Shown: positions 17,268 to 26,091, numbered from the stretch's first letter. The stretch: DNA of 64,000 bases from Raoultibacter timonensis (GCF_900240215.1 NZ_LT964681.1:907540-971539); one strand, 5' to 3'. A program made the numbers and translations. The notes: generated by a model not told the origin, from the letters alone.

Positions 17268-19016
17268 GTGGGCAGTATCGAAATGAACAGGCGCCAATTC
17301 GTGTCTATCGCGGGCATCGGTGCAGGCGCACTTGCCGCCATGGGCCTTATGGGGTGCCAAACACCGAAGGCACAGGCAGGCGACGAATCGAACGGCAAGG
17401 AAGAATCTGCTTCTTGGTTGGGCGAGGCTCCTGAAATCGCCGAAGACCAGATCGTTAAGACCGAAACCACCGATCTGCTGATCGTGGGCGCAGGTAACGC
17501 CGGCATGGTGGCCGCAGCGACCGCTGCCGACTTGGACATGGATTTTTTGCTGTGCGACAAGGCGGGCGCCGTGCAGGCAACCCGTCACTTCGCGGGCGCC
17601 ATCGACAGCAAATGGCAGAAAGAAGCCGGCGTTGAAACCGACAAGGGCAAACTGCTGAACGAGTTGACCCGCTACGCTTCGGGCAAATGCTCCCAGGACG
17701 TATGGAAGGTTTGGGTCAACGAGAGCGGCGAGACGTTCGAGTACGTGCACGACATCATGGCGGCTGCCGGTATGGATATATACTTGGATACAGACGGCTA
17801 CGATCACCCGACCGGCGGCACCAATTTCTACGTGCCGCCCCAACAGCACATGTGGTATCTCCCTGACGTTGCCGACGCCGCCCCCCCTGCCCTTTGGGGC
17901 AATGCTTCTGCGGAAGCCGGATTCTCCCGCAACAAAGTCTTGGCAGACTACATCGCATCCAAGGGTAACGAGATCGCGTTCGGCTATACGCTGGCGAAGC
18001 TCGTTCGCGAAGAAGGCGGTCGCGTTACCGGTGCGATCTTCGAAACCCGTGACGGCTATGTTCAGGTGAACGCAACCAAGGGCGTCCTCCTTGCCACCGG
18101 CGGTTATGCAGCGAATCCGGTGATGCTCGAAGCGCTGTCTCCCGCCGTCTTGGAATCCTGCACCGCGATCGATAAGATGCCGAACTGCACCGGGGATGGC
18201 ATCAAAGCGGGCATCTGGATTGGCGCTCGGATGGATGCGGAATCTGCACCGATGATCTTCGACCGCGGTGCCGTTCTTCCCGGCGTGGATTGCGGTCTCG
18301 TGGGCGAGGGCATGGATGCTGATTTCCCCAGCGTCTGCTCGGAAAATGTTCTGGGCAGCTTGCCTTTCCTCAAAATCAATCGCCACGGCAAGCGCTTCTT
18401 CAATGAGTCCGCTCCGTATGATTGGTGCGCTAATGCTTCGGCAAACCAACCGGGCGGCGTGTGGTGTTCTGTCTTCGATGCCAACATAGCTGCCGACGCT
18501 GCACGGTTCCAGGTTGTCGGTTGCGCGAAAATCGCCTCGCAGTTGCTGCAATCCGCTTCCCCGGAAGAAGCCGTCAGCGCGTTCCCAGGCGGCCAGCAGC
18601 TGCTTGAACAGGGAGCTTTCTTCAAGGCCGACACCCTCGAAGAGCTGGCCGATCTCCTTGAAGTGCCCAAGGATTCCTTCCTTGCCACGGTCGATCGCTA
18701 CAACGAGCTCTACGACAAGCAGGACGACGAGGATTACGGCAAAGAGGCTTTCCGCCTTTCGGGAATCCAAACGCCTCCGTTCTATGGCTGTTGGTTCGGC
18801 GGCTCCATTCTCACCACGCTCGACGGTTTGAAAATCAACGCGGATATGCAGGTTCTCGACCAGTCGCTGGAGCCCATTCCCGGCCTGTACGCTGCAGGCG
18901 ATTGTAGTGGCAGCATGTTCTCGGGCAACTATCCCGAGTACCTGGTCGGTTGCGCAGTCGGCCGCACGATGACCGAGGGTCGCCACGCGGTGCGCTACAT
19001 CAACGAAAACGAGTAG
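17268..19016 (+). CDS. Tat-lipoprotein FAD reductase (fumarate/urocanate reductase-like)
   Basis: 582 aa. Tat motif 'NRRQFVSIAGIGAGA' followed by lipobox LMGC, so the mature protein is probably an exported lipoprotein. FAD_binding_2 features: 'LLIVGAGNAGMVAAATAAD' near residue 70 and the C-terminal 'IPGLYAAGDCSGSMFSGNY'. No FMN or haem domain. The start is the GTG at 17268, with AGAGGAGG 5 nt upstream. It is monocistronic, ended by a strong terminator at 19114, and divergent from a LysR regulator that probably switches it on with its substrate. The protein is longer than its paralogues mainly because of the region around residues 100-220, likely the substrate-capping area. The acceptor is unknown. 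Confidence 0.88.
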   Translation: MGSIEMNRRQFVSIAGIGAGALAAMGLMGCQTPKAQAGDESNGKEESASWLGEAPEIAEDQIVKTETTDLLIVGAGNAGMVAAATAADLDMDFLLCDKAGAVQATRHFAGAIDSKWQKEAGVETDKGKLLNELTRYASGKCSQDVWKVWVNESGETFEYVHDIMAAAGMDIYLDTDGYDHPTGGTNFYVPPQQHMWYLPDVADAAPPALWGNASAEAGFSRNKVLADYIASKGNEIAFGYTLAKLVREEGGRVTGAIFETRDGYVQVNATKGVLLATGGYAANPVMLEALSPAVLESCTAIDKMPNCTGDGIKAGIWIGARMDAESAPMIFDRGAVLPGVDCGLVGEGMDADFPSVCSENVLGSLPFLKINRHGKRFFNESAPYDWCANASANQPGGVWCSVFDANIAADAARFQVVGCAKIASQLLQSASPEEAVSAFPGGQQLLEQGAFFKADTLEELADLLEVPKDSFLATVDRYNELYDKQDDEDYGKEAFRLSGIQTPPFYGCWFGGSILTTLDGLKINADMQVLDQSLEPIPGLYAAGDCSGSMFSGNYPEYLVGCAVGRTMTEGRHAVRYINENE

Positions 19017-19037
19017 CCCCCGAGTCATTGCGTACGT

Positions 19038-19076
19038 CGCAGACCCCCATTCCCGCCAAGATAGTGGGGGTCTGCG
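19038..19076 (+). terminator. Long perfect stem-loop after flavoprotein gene
   Basis: CGCAGACCCCCA / TGGGGGTCTGCG, 12 bp, 15-nt loop, beginning 22 nt after the stop codon. No T tract; it probably protects the 3' end or acts with the terminator 40 nt downstream. Confidence 0.55.
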
Positions 19077-19113
19077 GCAAAAGCCCCATGGCTGAAGGCA
19101 GAACCAACTCAGT

Positions 19114-19146
19114 GAAAGCGGAGCCAACTCGGTTCCGCTTTCTTTT
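19114..19146 (+). terminator. Rho-independent terminator
   Basis: Stem of 12 bp GAAAGCGGAGCC / GGTTCCGCTTTC (one G-U pair), 5-nt loop, then TTTT. It terminates the 17268-19016 transcript. Confidence 0.8.
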
Positions 19147-19449
19147 GCGTGCTGAGCATGCGCTTCCATGGGATACGAGCCTCGAGCGCGAGATGCGAAT
19201 CGCCCTGGGCCGAACAGGCGCTATGCTTCTTGCAAGCGTAATGAAACCCGAATGAAACAGGTCCCGAAGAAGCCTGCGTGGTGCACATGGTGGTTGGGGG
19301 ACACGAACCCGCTGTATGCCTCCCTGATCAAGCAGTTACACCGCGATACGGGGAACTACGCGCGGACAGAGGGAAGGCGCGGAATCTCTAGAAAAGCAGC
19401 GAACCGGTAATTGGGTCATTTTTGTTCGCGTTTTCTAAACAGCGCTTGG
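19147..19449. other. Region without a supported gene
   Basis: No coding frame here has a convincing ribosome site or recognisable family. A short plus-strand frame ending at 19410 ('LGDTNPLYASLIKQLHRDT') is noted only as a possible relic. The stretch forms the left edge of the degraded strip that ends at tRNA-Phe. Confidence 0.5.
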
Positions 19450-20068
19450 CTATGCATGAAAAGCCCGGCGTATGGCATCGGGCAAACCGCGAAGACTCAG
19501 TACCTTCTCGGCTTTCAGGGCATCGAGCTGGGCGAGGTCCACTCTCCCCTGCATACCCCGTTTATCAAGCACCGAAGTCGGCAGAACGTAGAACTCCCAC
19601 TGGGCGAGGTCGAGCGGGTTGGGGTTGCATCCTTCCTGCGTCCTCTGTTTTTCAAGGCAAAACACGTACACGTCGGCCTGCCTTCGAACGACCTCTTCGT
19701 ATTCGTTTGTCTCAATGTTCCATTTTCGAGAAGGCCTGGTGCTGAAAGAGGGCGATGAGAGTTTCTTCTGTCCCAAATCTGCAAGTACGCGGAGGTCTTG
19801 ACCTCTATCTTGATCTCGTCTTCGCCATCCGCCCAACAGATGTCGTACGCTCCCATTCCTGACTGACCTCGTGCTTGAGATCGAGACTGCAAGCCACTAA
19901 GAATTCGGCGAACTTACCGCGCTCGGCGTTGCTGTTGAGGTCTGAATGGGCCCATCGCCAATAGTCTGACACCGTCGCGATGGCCTCGTTTCCCAAAAGT
20001 ACTGGCTCATCGCCGGTCTTCTGCTGTTCGCAGACGTTTGCCGGGTATTTGATCTCGGTGTTTTGCAT
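19450..20068 (-). pseudogene. Frameshifted restriction-endonuclease-fold-like gene
   Basis: Three overlapping minus-strand frames join into one protein of about 205 aa. The N-terminal part starts at ATG 20068 (AGAGGG upstream) and reads 'RGKFAEFLVACSLDLKHEV'; near 19865 coding moves to a frame with 'GAYDICWADGEDEIKIEVKT'; near 19775 it moves again to 'RPSRKWNIETNEYEEVVRR...VYVFCLEKQRTQEG' and ends at 19450. The spacing of E, D and E-x-K ('IEVKT') fits a PD-(D/E)XK nuclease core. Two frameshifts make it non-functional unless they are sequencing errors. It lies in a decayed strip next to tRNA-Phe, suggesting the remains of a defence or mobile island. Confidence 0.65.
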
Positions 20069-20137
20069 TTGGCCCTCTTTTTATATCTTTCTGCTTGCTG
20101 CCAGGTTTCATTGCATGATCGTAAATCTCTTACAATA

Positions 20138-20733
20138 TTTGACGAAGTACAAGCTTTCGCAAAAGCCCGGGAGGCGTTTAAGCAACTGGTCGCCGATAGA
20201 CGCTATGACTATATCGAACTGATTCTTTGATGTCTATTCGAAAAAGCGCGCAGGGCATCCTGATTCCTTCCGAGGAACGACCGATGCAGCTTGTTCAGTT
20301 TGATTCGAAGAAGTCTTGTGGGCTATGGACGAAAAACCCATTGCCGATGCAATAGAAGACTCGTTTGTCCGACGAAACTCTATGCCAGCATCCCTTTATT
20401 TAAAAAGCGATGAGGCTTTTAGAGAATACATGCTTGTGGGGATATGCCTCAGGAACTTTTTTCTACTCCCGCAGCGATCGGACGGATGCTTCGCAAAACA
20501 TGGAGATAGATTTTCTGATTGCAGAAGGCTATGAGAATGCAGGTCTAAAGCCTCGGGTGAGCCCCCTGGAGGTAAAGTCGTCAAAGCGCTTTAGTACATC
20601 CTCGCTTGATAAATTAAAAAGAAAATTTAACAAGCAGATCGGCAATCAATACATCGTCTGCCCGAAGGAGCTTTCGGTTGAAGGTGACAGGATCGTTCTG
20701 CCCCTATATGGTTGGTTGTCTCAAGTAAATATT
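20138..20733 (+). pseudogene. Remnant of AAA ATPase with DUF4143 C-terminus
   Basis: Fragments in three frames line up with the AAA_14/DUF4143 family of ATP-binding proteins: 'FDEVQAFAKAREAFKQLV...' (Walker-B region, from 20138), then 'DSLMSIRKSAQGILIPSEE' in the next frame (from 20221), 'LWAMDEKPIADAIEDSF', and finally 'DASQNMEIDFLIAEG', 'SPLEVKSSKRFSTSSLDKL' and 'IVLPLYGWLSQ'. The Walker-A half is missing and there are at least three frameshifts, so this is a dead gene. The family is common in anaerobes and often found near mobile DNA. It ends about 80 nt short of tRNA-Phe. Confidence 0.75.
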
Positions 20734-20776
20734 CAAGAAATGGAATCCGGCGAGCCATCGTGTCCCGAACATGCAA

Positions 20777-20802
20777 GTAGACCCCACAAACGCGAGGTCT
20801 AC
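20777..20802 (-). terminator. Stem-loop downstream of tRNA-Phe
   Basis: Perfect 7-bp GTAGACC / GGTCTAC hairpin 12 nt past the tRNA 3' end on the minus strand, followed only by TTG. Probably the tRNA terminator or 3' processing boundary. Confidence 0.5.
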
Positions 20803-20814
20803 CAGAAGTATCAA

Positions 20815-20890
20815 TGGTGGTCGGAGGGGGACTTGAACCCTCGGCACGCGGATTTTCAGTCCGCTGCTCTACCAACTGAGCTACCCGACC
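20815..20890 (-). tRNA. tRNA-Phe (GAA)
   Basis: 76-nt cloverleaf. The acceptor starts GGTCGGG and ends CCGACC-A-CCA with CCA encoded. D arm 'GCTCAGTTGGTAGAGC', anticodon loop CTGAAAA flanked by GCGGA/TCCGC, T arm with GGTTCAAGTCC. The anticodon GAA reads phenylalanine codons. The 3' end faces the degraded strip at 19.1-20.7 kb, a common integration geometry. A near-consensus promoter lies upstream. Confidence 0.95.
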
Positions 20891-20931
20891 ATTTTTGTAT
20901 CCCAAACGCACAGTTTGAGACGCGGGGCATT

Positions 20932-20960
20932 ATTTTACCTGTGCGATGCGATGCGGTCAA
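20932..20960 (-). promoter_or_regulatory. Promoter of tRNA-Phe
   Basis: Minus-strand -35 TTGACC (20955-20960), 17-bp spacer, -10 TAAAAT (20932-20937). It lies between the pilO stop and the tRNA, giving a 5' leader of about 35 nt. Confidence 0.75.
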
Positions 20961-20980
20961 GCTATTTCCGCAGGAACCGC

Positions 20981-21580
20981 TTACGATTCGGCCTTTTCAA
21001 CCAATCCGTTCAGACTTTGCGCGCCGTTCGCCGTTTCGAAGTACGTCACCTTGAGGTTTGCACTCACGCTTTTCACGCTGCCATCGGCAAGAAGCGTACC
21101 GACGAGGGAGAAATCGGTTACATCGCATCGATACTTTCCGTTCTGCAATTGATCTACCACGGAAAGAGATTCCTCGTACGAGGGAGCCGAAAACGTTATG
21201 TTCACGATCCTCCGTACCGTTTCGCCATCGATCTCGGGTGTCGAGAACTTGATGTCGTACGAATTTGTTTGCTCAAGCACCTTGTTGAGCTCGTCGAGCT
21301 CGTTGCGAAGGTTGTCGTATACTGCAACCTCGGGTAGGCTCTCAAGCGTTCCGAGCTTCTCGAGCTCGCCTTGCATCTTGGAACGAACCTGGGCGATCGC
21401 CAACTGAGTATCGATCTCGCTTTGCACCTGCTCGAGAGCGGCGGCGTTGGCCTCCTGCGTCTCCGCAACGCTGCGAACCACGAAATAGTAGTAGGCGGCA
21501 ACAAGCAAAACAATAGCAAGAACGAGGATCAGCGCCTTTTCCCTCGTGGAGAATGATCTGTTGAGAATGCTAGTTCCCAT
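20981..21580 (-). CDS. pilO: PilO-like type IV pilus assembly protein
   Basis: 199 aa. Short cytoplasmic N-terminus, one membrane helix (about residues 15-35), a coiled coil (about 38-105) rich in Glu/Gln/Leu, then a small alpha/beta domain. This is the PilO/GspM layout: a bitopic protein that pairs with PilN to link the cytoplasmic PilM ring to the pilus machine. The start overlaps the end of pilN by 11 nt, so the genes are translationally coupled. It is the last gene of the pilus operon, followed by the tRNA-Phe promoter. Assignment rests on topology and operon position; sequence similarity in this family is low. Confidence 0.75.
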   Translation of the reverse strand: MGTSILNRSFSTREKALILVLAIVLLVAAYYYFVVRSVAETQEANAAALEQVQSEIDTQLAIAQVRSKMQGELEKLGTLESLPEVAVYDNLRNELDELNKVLEQTNSYDIKFSTPEIDGETVRRIVNITFSAPSYEESLSVVDQLQNGKYRCDVTDFSLVGTLLADGSVKSVSANLKVTYFETANGAQSLNGLVEKAES

Positions 21581-22280
21581 TGCTACCTCCCTTCACTCCC
21601 AAGGCGCCAGCGAGATCTTCGCCGGGAGTGGTCGATGATTGGTCGTTGGATGACGATTCGGATTGGGTGCTTTGCCCGAGAAGCTCTTGCGCACCCGCCG
21701 CGAGCGATCCCCGCAATACGATTTGAATGGTTGCCGACGAGGCGGCCTCATCCTTCTCTTGCGCCGTCGACACGGTCACATACGCAACGCGCTCGTCTTG
21801 CTCAAGCTCCTGCACCAACCCAGAAACGTCCTGCAAGCCCACCCCCACGCACGTAACTGCCACAGAATTCCCAACGACCTTCACCGATGAAAGATACGTT
21901 GCCCGCATGACCGTATCGGAAAGAAGGTCGATGAGCTCGTTTCGATCGGAAAGGTCCATCTCCTCTTCGGTCAGCCCCGTGACAACATACTTCGAGTACT
22001 CTTGGCTCAATTCGGTATAGCTTTCGTTCTCTGCGGTCAGGGCATCGAGTTGCGCTCGCGCATTTGCAAGCTGCTGATTGCTCTGCGAGCCTGCCGACAA
22101 CGGATCGAGCACGGCAAACTTCACGAACAACGCAAGCAGAACGAGGAACACAAGGAACAGCAGTACGTTCACAACGGTGTTTCCCCTCGCGACCTCTACC
22201 TTCATGAGGTTGATATCGGTTTTTACCGGGTAGTCGACTTTCTTTGCGCCTTTGAAAGATATCTCCTTCTGCAAATCCAT
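21570..22280 (-). CDS. pilN: PilN-like type IV pilus assembly protein
   Basis: 236 aa. The N-terminus 'KTDINLMKVEVARGN' contains the I-N-L-(M) motif that in PilN inserts into PilM. One membrane helix follows (about residues 38-60), then a coiled coil (about 68-100) and a ferredoxin-like domain. The C-terminal ~40 residues are Ser/Gln/Gly-rich and probably disordered, unusual for the family. It begins 2 nt after the pilM stop and overlaps pilO. Monoderm pili lack PilP/PilQ, and neither is encoded here. Confidence 0.8.
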   Translation of the reverse strand: MDLQKEISFKGAKKVDYPVKTDINLMKVEVARGNTVVNVLLFLVFLVLLALFVKFAVLDPLSAGSQSNQQLANARAQLDALTAENESYTELSQEYSKYVVTGLTEEEMDLSDRNELIDLLSDTVMRATYLSSVKVVGNSVAVTCVGVGLQDVSGLVQELEQDERVAYVTVSTAQEKDEAASSATIQIVLRGSLAAGAQELLGQSTQSESSSNDQSSTTPGEDLAGALGVKGGSNGN

Positions 22281-22282
22281 GG

Positions 22283-23278
22283 CTACCTCCCCCCGCCCAT
22301 CGTTGCACCGACTGCCGCAGGGCAGCGGCAGGCCAACGAAACGTTTTCGGATGCAGAAGGCATGATCTCGGCGATGCTGCGCTGCTCAAGATCGATGTAT
22401 TCGGCCACTTTGGCTACAAGGGGCTCAACCATCGAACCGCCTCCGCAGGTGTACACGGTGTCGATCGTCGTCTCGGGATTGTTGAACCCGTAGAAATTGA
22501 GGGCGCGGCCCACTTCCACGGCAATGGACTCGCATACGCCTCGGATTGCCTCAAGATCCTTCTCGTCCCGAAGCCCTGCCTGCCGATAGCCGCTTGCCGC
22601 ATGAGCGTCGAGGCCATGGAGTTCGCCGAGCGCGCGATCGAAATCGATCATTCCGATCTCGATTACGCGAGACACGTCGTAGGCGCCGTCGGCGAAGAAA
22701 TGGAGTTGCGTTGTGGCGTGGGAGAAATCGATTATGCAGCAGTTTGCCCGAGCCGAAACGTTGCCCCTCACGAGATTCTGCAATGCCGCAGCGGTTGGCA
22801 AAGCGATGGCGAGCTTCATGCCAGCGCGCGAGAACATGCGCGCATAGTCGTTTATCACCTGCTTCGATGCCGCAACAGCCAGCAGATCCATGACTTCAGG
22901 GGTACCATCGGGAAGCGCCCTTGTGCCCACGACGGCATAGTCGTAGAAGAACTTATCTTTGCCCTGTGTGATGTAGTCGCGAAACTCGTAGGGCAGGTTG
23001 ATCTCGAGGTCGCGCACGCTCATGGCGGGCATCTGGATCCGCCGCGTTACGCAATCTGCCTGCGGAATCACAAATGCCGCATGCTTCGTCATACCACCCG
23101 ATCGCCTTGCGGCAGCCTTGATGAAATCGGCCATGGCTTCGAAGCTCGTTATGCGCCCCTCGGACATCAGCCCCTCGGGCAGCTCTTCGAGCGCGATTTT
23201 TCTTATGGAACCGCCGTCGCAAACGGCCATCTTAAGCGTGCTGCTCCCGATATCGATTCCTGTATACGTTTTTCCCAT
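22283..23278 (-). CDS. pilM: PilM, actin-like type IV pilus assembly ATPase
   Basis: 331 aa. The actin-fold phosphate-1 loop 'GIDIGSSTLKMAVCDGG' begins at residue 6, followed by 'MPAMSVRDLEINLPYEFRDY', 'CIIDFSHATTQLHFFADGA' and the adenosine-site 'VYTCGGGSMVEPLV'. All are standard PilM/FtsA-superfamily features. PilM forms a cytoplasmic ring that binds the PilN N-terminus. The start is set at MGKTYTG, the conserved beginning, with GGAAG upstream; an in-frame start 33 nt earlier would add an unrelated basic leader. Same operon as pilN/pilO. Confidence 0.88.
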   Translation of the reverse strand: MGKTYTGIDIGSSTLKMAVCDGGSIRKIALEELPEGLMSEGRITSFEAMADFIKAAARRSGGMTKHAAFVIPQADCVTRRIQMPAMSVRDLEINLPYEFRDYITQGKDKFFYDYAVVGTRALPDGTPEVMDLLAVAASKQVINDYARMFSRAGMKLAIALPTAAALQNLVRGNVSARANCCIIDFSHATTQLHFFADGAYDVSRVIEIGMIDFDRALGELHGLDAHAASGYRQAGLRDEKDLEAIRGVCESIAVEVGRALNFYGFNNPETTIDTVYTCGGGSMVEPLVAKVAEYIDLEQRSIAEIMPSASENVSLACRCPAAVGATMGGGR

Positions 23279-23343
23279 ACGCGCGATCTTCCGTTTCTCA
23301 TTCACCCGCACCGTTGGCGTTCATCCACCGAAACGGCTCGGTA

Positions 23344-24261
23344 TTACATAAACAACCCCACGTACCACGTCATGCACGGGGAGCCAATCAAAAGCGTCAG
23401 CACCGTGGCCACGGCTATCGCCGGACCGAACGGTATCGCCCTTGTTTTGAGGCTTTCCAGCTCCCCTGGGCCGCCATCGGATTCGTTAAGAACGTCCGAA
23501 CCCGGCAACCCGCCGGAAAGCCTCAAAACAAACGCGATGATAATCCCGATAAAGCAAGCCATGAGCAAGCAGAACAGCCCCAGCGGCGCACCGAGGAACA
23601 GCCCCGTTACAAACAACAGCTTTACATCGCCGCCGCCGAGCGATTCCCTTTTCGTCACCTGCTCGAACAAAAGCGAAAACGCGAGAATGCCCCCGCCGAG
23701 CAACAAGCCGCCCGCAACGCCATCGGCCAGCACCGGCAGAAACCCGTCACCGAATTGAGTCGCAAAATCGCTACCTGGCCAAAAACCTTGCGGCGGAACG
23801 CCCATAAACCACACCGTGAAAGCCCACGTCGCGATTCCCGCCAGGATAAACCCGTTGGGTATCGTGTACGTGTCGGCGTCGACCAGCGTGACCCCGCACA
23901 AAATGCATGCGAGCACACCATATGCCAGCGCCTGAACGGTAAATCCGTACACGAACACAATCGCAACGAACACCGCCGCCATAACGATTTCGACAAGCAC
24001 GTAGCGCACGGGGATGCGCTTTTTGCAGTGTCGGCATCTGCCACGCAGCGCCACCCAAGAAACGATTGGGATGAGGTCGACCGCCGACAACTGCTCCTTG
24101 CAGCGCGGGCAGTAGCTTCGTCCCGAAAGAACGCTCTGCCCCCCGACAAGCCGCCATGCCAGACAGTTCATAAAACTTCCCATGCACGCCCCCAGCACCG
24201 CAACGAGAGCCAGAAGGTACGTTGCGAGTGCAGGGGCTATGTCGAATAGAGATGTGGTCAT
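23344..24261 (-). CDS. pilD: Prepilin peptidase / N-methyltransferase
   Basis: 305 aa. Eight or so membrane helices. The cytoplasmic loop has the zinc-type pairs 'CPRC' and 'CRHC' of full-length bifunctional PilD. The two catalytic aspartates of the A24 family are present in 'LVDADTYTIPNG' and 'SLGGGDVKLL' (GxGD). It cleaves class III signal peptides after Gly and methylates the new N-terminus; substrates are the four or five pilin-like proteins of this operon. It lies between the major pilin and pilM. The hydrophilic loop before the last helix (about residues 250-275) is longer than usual. Confidence 0.92.
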   Translation of the reverse strand: MTTSLFDIAPALATYLLALVAVLGACMGSFMNCLAWRLVGGQSVLSGRSYCPRCKEQLSAVDLIPIVSWVALRGRCRHCKKRIPVRYVLVEIVMAAVFVAIVFVYGFTVQALAYGVLACILCGVTLVDADTYTIPNGFILAGIATWAFTVWFMGVPPQGFWPGSDFATQFGDGFLPVLADGVAGGLLLGGGILAFSLLFEQVTKRESLGGGDVKLLFVTGLFLGAPLGLFCLLMACFIGIIIAFVLRLSGGLPGSDVLNESDGGPGELESLKTRAIPFGPAIAVATVLTLLIGSPCMTWYVGLFM

Positions 24262-24323
24262 GCGGTGTTAAGACTGCTCCATATTTCTACATTCGTTCGC
24301 AAAAACCGAGGATAGAAGAAATC

Positions 24324-24761
24324 CTAGCTTTTGTCCGTTTCGCCGCCATCCGAACCGCCGGTGGATGAACCAGTGGTGCTAAGAATATTGTCCTTCTGCT
24401 CTGGGGCGTTCATATCAACGCGAACTGACGTTTTCCCGTTTGATTCGGTTAAGGTAACCGTATACTTGTATGTATAGGCATCGTTTTCGCCCACTTCGTT
24501 CCCATGATCGTCGTAATAGAAGTATTGAGTTGCAAGACCCGTTTTTTTCGAAGTTTCTGCCAGCTGGTAAGCCGTCAAAGCTTCGGACTGAGCGGAGCGC
24601 GCGTTCGCAATCCCAACCGCAGCCTGAGCCTTATCCAACGCTCCCGTGAACAGCGGCACTGCGATCGCAATCAACACCAGCAGAATCGCTACCACAATGA
24701 GGAGCTCGGCCAGCGTAAAGCCGCCTTTCTCCTCGCGCACGCGCTTGATCATCTCTTTCAT
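24324..24761 (-). CDS. pilA: Major type IV prepilin
   Basis: 145 aa. A short basic leader 'MKEMIKRVREEKGG' is followed by the mature N-terminus 'FTLAELLIVVAILLVLIAI' with Phe+1 and Glu+5, a canonical type IVa prepilin. A compact ~90-residue globular head follows, with a Ser/Gly/Thr-rich tail and no cysteine pair. The ATG at 24761 has GAAAGGAAG upstream. It is separated from pilC by 121 nt that can form a hairpin just before the ribosome site, probably allowing higher expression than its neighbours. Its size and central place in the operon make it the main shaft subunit. Confidence 0.88.
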   Translation of the reverse strand: MKEMIKRVREEKGGFTLAELLIVVAILLVLIAIAVPLFTGALDKAQAAVGIANARSAQSEALTAYQLAETSKKTGLATQYFYYDDHGNEVGENDAYTYKYTVTLTESNGKTSVRVDMNAPEQKDNILSTTGSSTGGSDGGETDKS

Positions 24762-24781
24762 GACACTTCCTTTCTTTCTGC

Positions 24782-24797
24782 TCGGCCTGTCGGCCGA
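24782..24797 (-). promoter_or_regulatory. Hairpin at the 5' side of pilA ribosome site
   Basis: TCGGCC-GACA-GGCCGA on the minus strand, 20 nt before the pilA start. It is a plausible 5' stabiliser of a processed pilA mRNA, which would explain how one operon yields a large excess of major pilin. Confidence 0.4.
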
Positions 24798-24882
24798 ACA
24801 ACAATCCTCAATCCCGGCATTCCCTATCCGGATCCTTCTATCTGCACGATGCGATGCTCGGCCGTCCGTGTTCGGCCTCCCG

Positions 24883-26091
24883 CTACATCGACGCATACAT
24901 CGAAAACATCGGCAGGTACAACGCGATAACGATGAAACCTGCGAAAACCGCCATCAGCACCAACAGCGCCGGCTCGAGCAGCGAAAGCGCCCGATCGGTC
25001 ACGCGCTGCGTTTCAGTGTCGTAGAAGCTGCCCACCGTTTGGAGCGTTTCCTCCAGCTCGCCCGTCTGTTCGCCTACCGAAGCCATCTCGATCAGCGTAC
25101 GCGGAAAATGCTCCGCTTCGCCCATGCACTCGCCCAGGCTCTTGCCTTCGGTCAAACCAACTTCCATCATGCTCACCTCGCTTGAAAGCACATGGTTGTT
25201 GAGCACGCGAGACGTCACCTGGATAGCGCGGGGTATCGGCAGGCCAGCCGCAATCAGCGTCGCCATGGAGTTTGCGAATTCCGCGGCACCTGAATACACC
25301 GAAACCACGCCGAGGATCGGCGCTTTGAGCTTCATGAGGGCGAACACGGTCTTGCCCGATTCGGTACGCCCGTAAAGTTTGCACCCGGCAACGATGAGGG
25401 CGATAACCAAGATCACCCACAGGATGTTCTGCCGCAGCCACGACGAAGCGTCGATGAGAAACTGCGTCACCCACGGCATTTCGCTCCCGAGCGACGAGAT
25501 CATGCTCGTCATGGATGGAATAACCATCACCATCATGACCGCAACCACGATCACCGCGATGATAAGCACGAAAATCGGGTAGGTAAGCGCACTCGCCACC
25601 TTCGCCGCAACCTTCGAGCGCTTGTCGTAATACGTATGCAGCCGCGCGAACGCTTCGGGCAGATGACCGCTCTCCTCACCCGAACGCACGGTTTCGATGA
25701 ACATGTTCGGGAGGCTCTCGCCCTTGTTCTCGAGGCTGTCGGCAAAACCGTGACCGGCAGCCACATCCGAAGAAGCATCGGAAAGCACGCGCTTGAGATA
25801 CTTGTCGGTGGTCTGGTCGGCCACGAGCGCAACCGCTCTTCCGATCGGCAGACCCGCTTTCAGGATGATGGAGAACTGCGAGCACATGATCGCAAGGTTC
25901 TTGAGTTTGGCTTTGGGCTTGGTGATATCCATGGTAAGGAGGTTCTTGCGCTCGCGCACAAGCTTAACCTCCTGGACCACGCGACACTGAGCCCGCGCGG
26001 CCTCCATTGCCCCGATCTCGTCGAACGCCTCGACGACGCCCGTTGCAGGCATGCCGCCTTCGGTGATTCCTTTGTAGGTGAATGTCGGCAT
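24883..26091 (-). CDS. pilC: PilC inner-membrane platform protein
   Basis: 402 aa. Two T2SSF (PF00482) repeats, each with the family pattern: 'LPIGRAVALVAD' ... 'SGEESGHLPEAF' in the first and 'LPIPRAIQVTSR' ... 'VGEQTGELEETL' in the second. Three membrane helices lie at about residues 170-200, 220-240 and 375-400. PilC is the rotating platform that passes pilins into the fibre and binds the PilB/PilT motors. Its start codon overlaps the pilT stop by one base (TAATG), indicating coupled translation. Confidence 0.93.
   Translation of the reverse strand: MPTFTYKGITEGGMPATGVVEAFDEIGAMEAARAQCRVVQEVKLVRERKNLLTMDITKPKAKLKNLAIMCSQFSIILKAGLPIGRAVALVADQTTDKYLKRVLSDASSDVAAGHGFADSLENKGESLPNMFIETVRSGEESGHLPEAFARLHTYYDKRSKVAAKVASALTYPIFVLIIAVIVVAVMMVMVIPSMTSMISSLGSEMPWVTQFLIDASSWLRQNILWVILVIALIVAGCKLYGRTESGKTVFALMKLKAPILGVVSVYSGAAEFANSMATLIAAGLPIPRAIQVTSRVLNNHVLSSEVSMMEVGLTEGKSLGECMGEAEHFPRTLIEMASVGEQTGELEETLQTVGSFYDTETQRVTDRALSLLEPALLVLMAVFAGFIVIALYLPMFSMYASM

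Noticed and set aside
17881-17887. C7 run in a flavoprotein gene as a phase-variation tract
   Set aside because: Seven bases, mid-gene in an enzyme, and easily explained by Pro/Ala codons.
17253-19169. 638-codon minus-strand open frame opposite a flavoprotein
   Set aside because: The plus-strand frame has a Tat signal, FAD motifs and a ribosome site; the antisense frame has none.
19147-20810. Surviving integrase or insertion sequence near tRNA-Phe
   Set aside because: No transposase or recombinase motifs or terminal inverted repeats were visible; only pseudogene relics.
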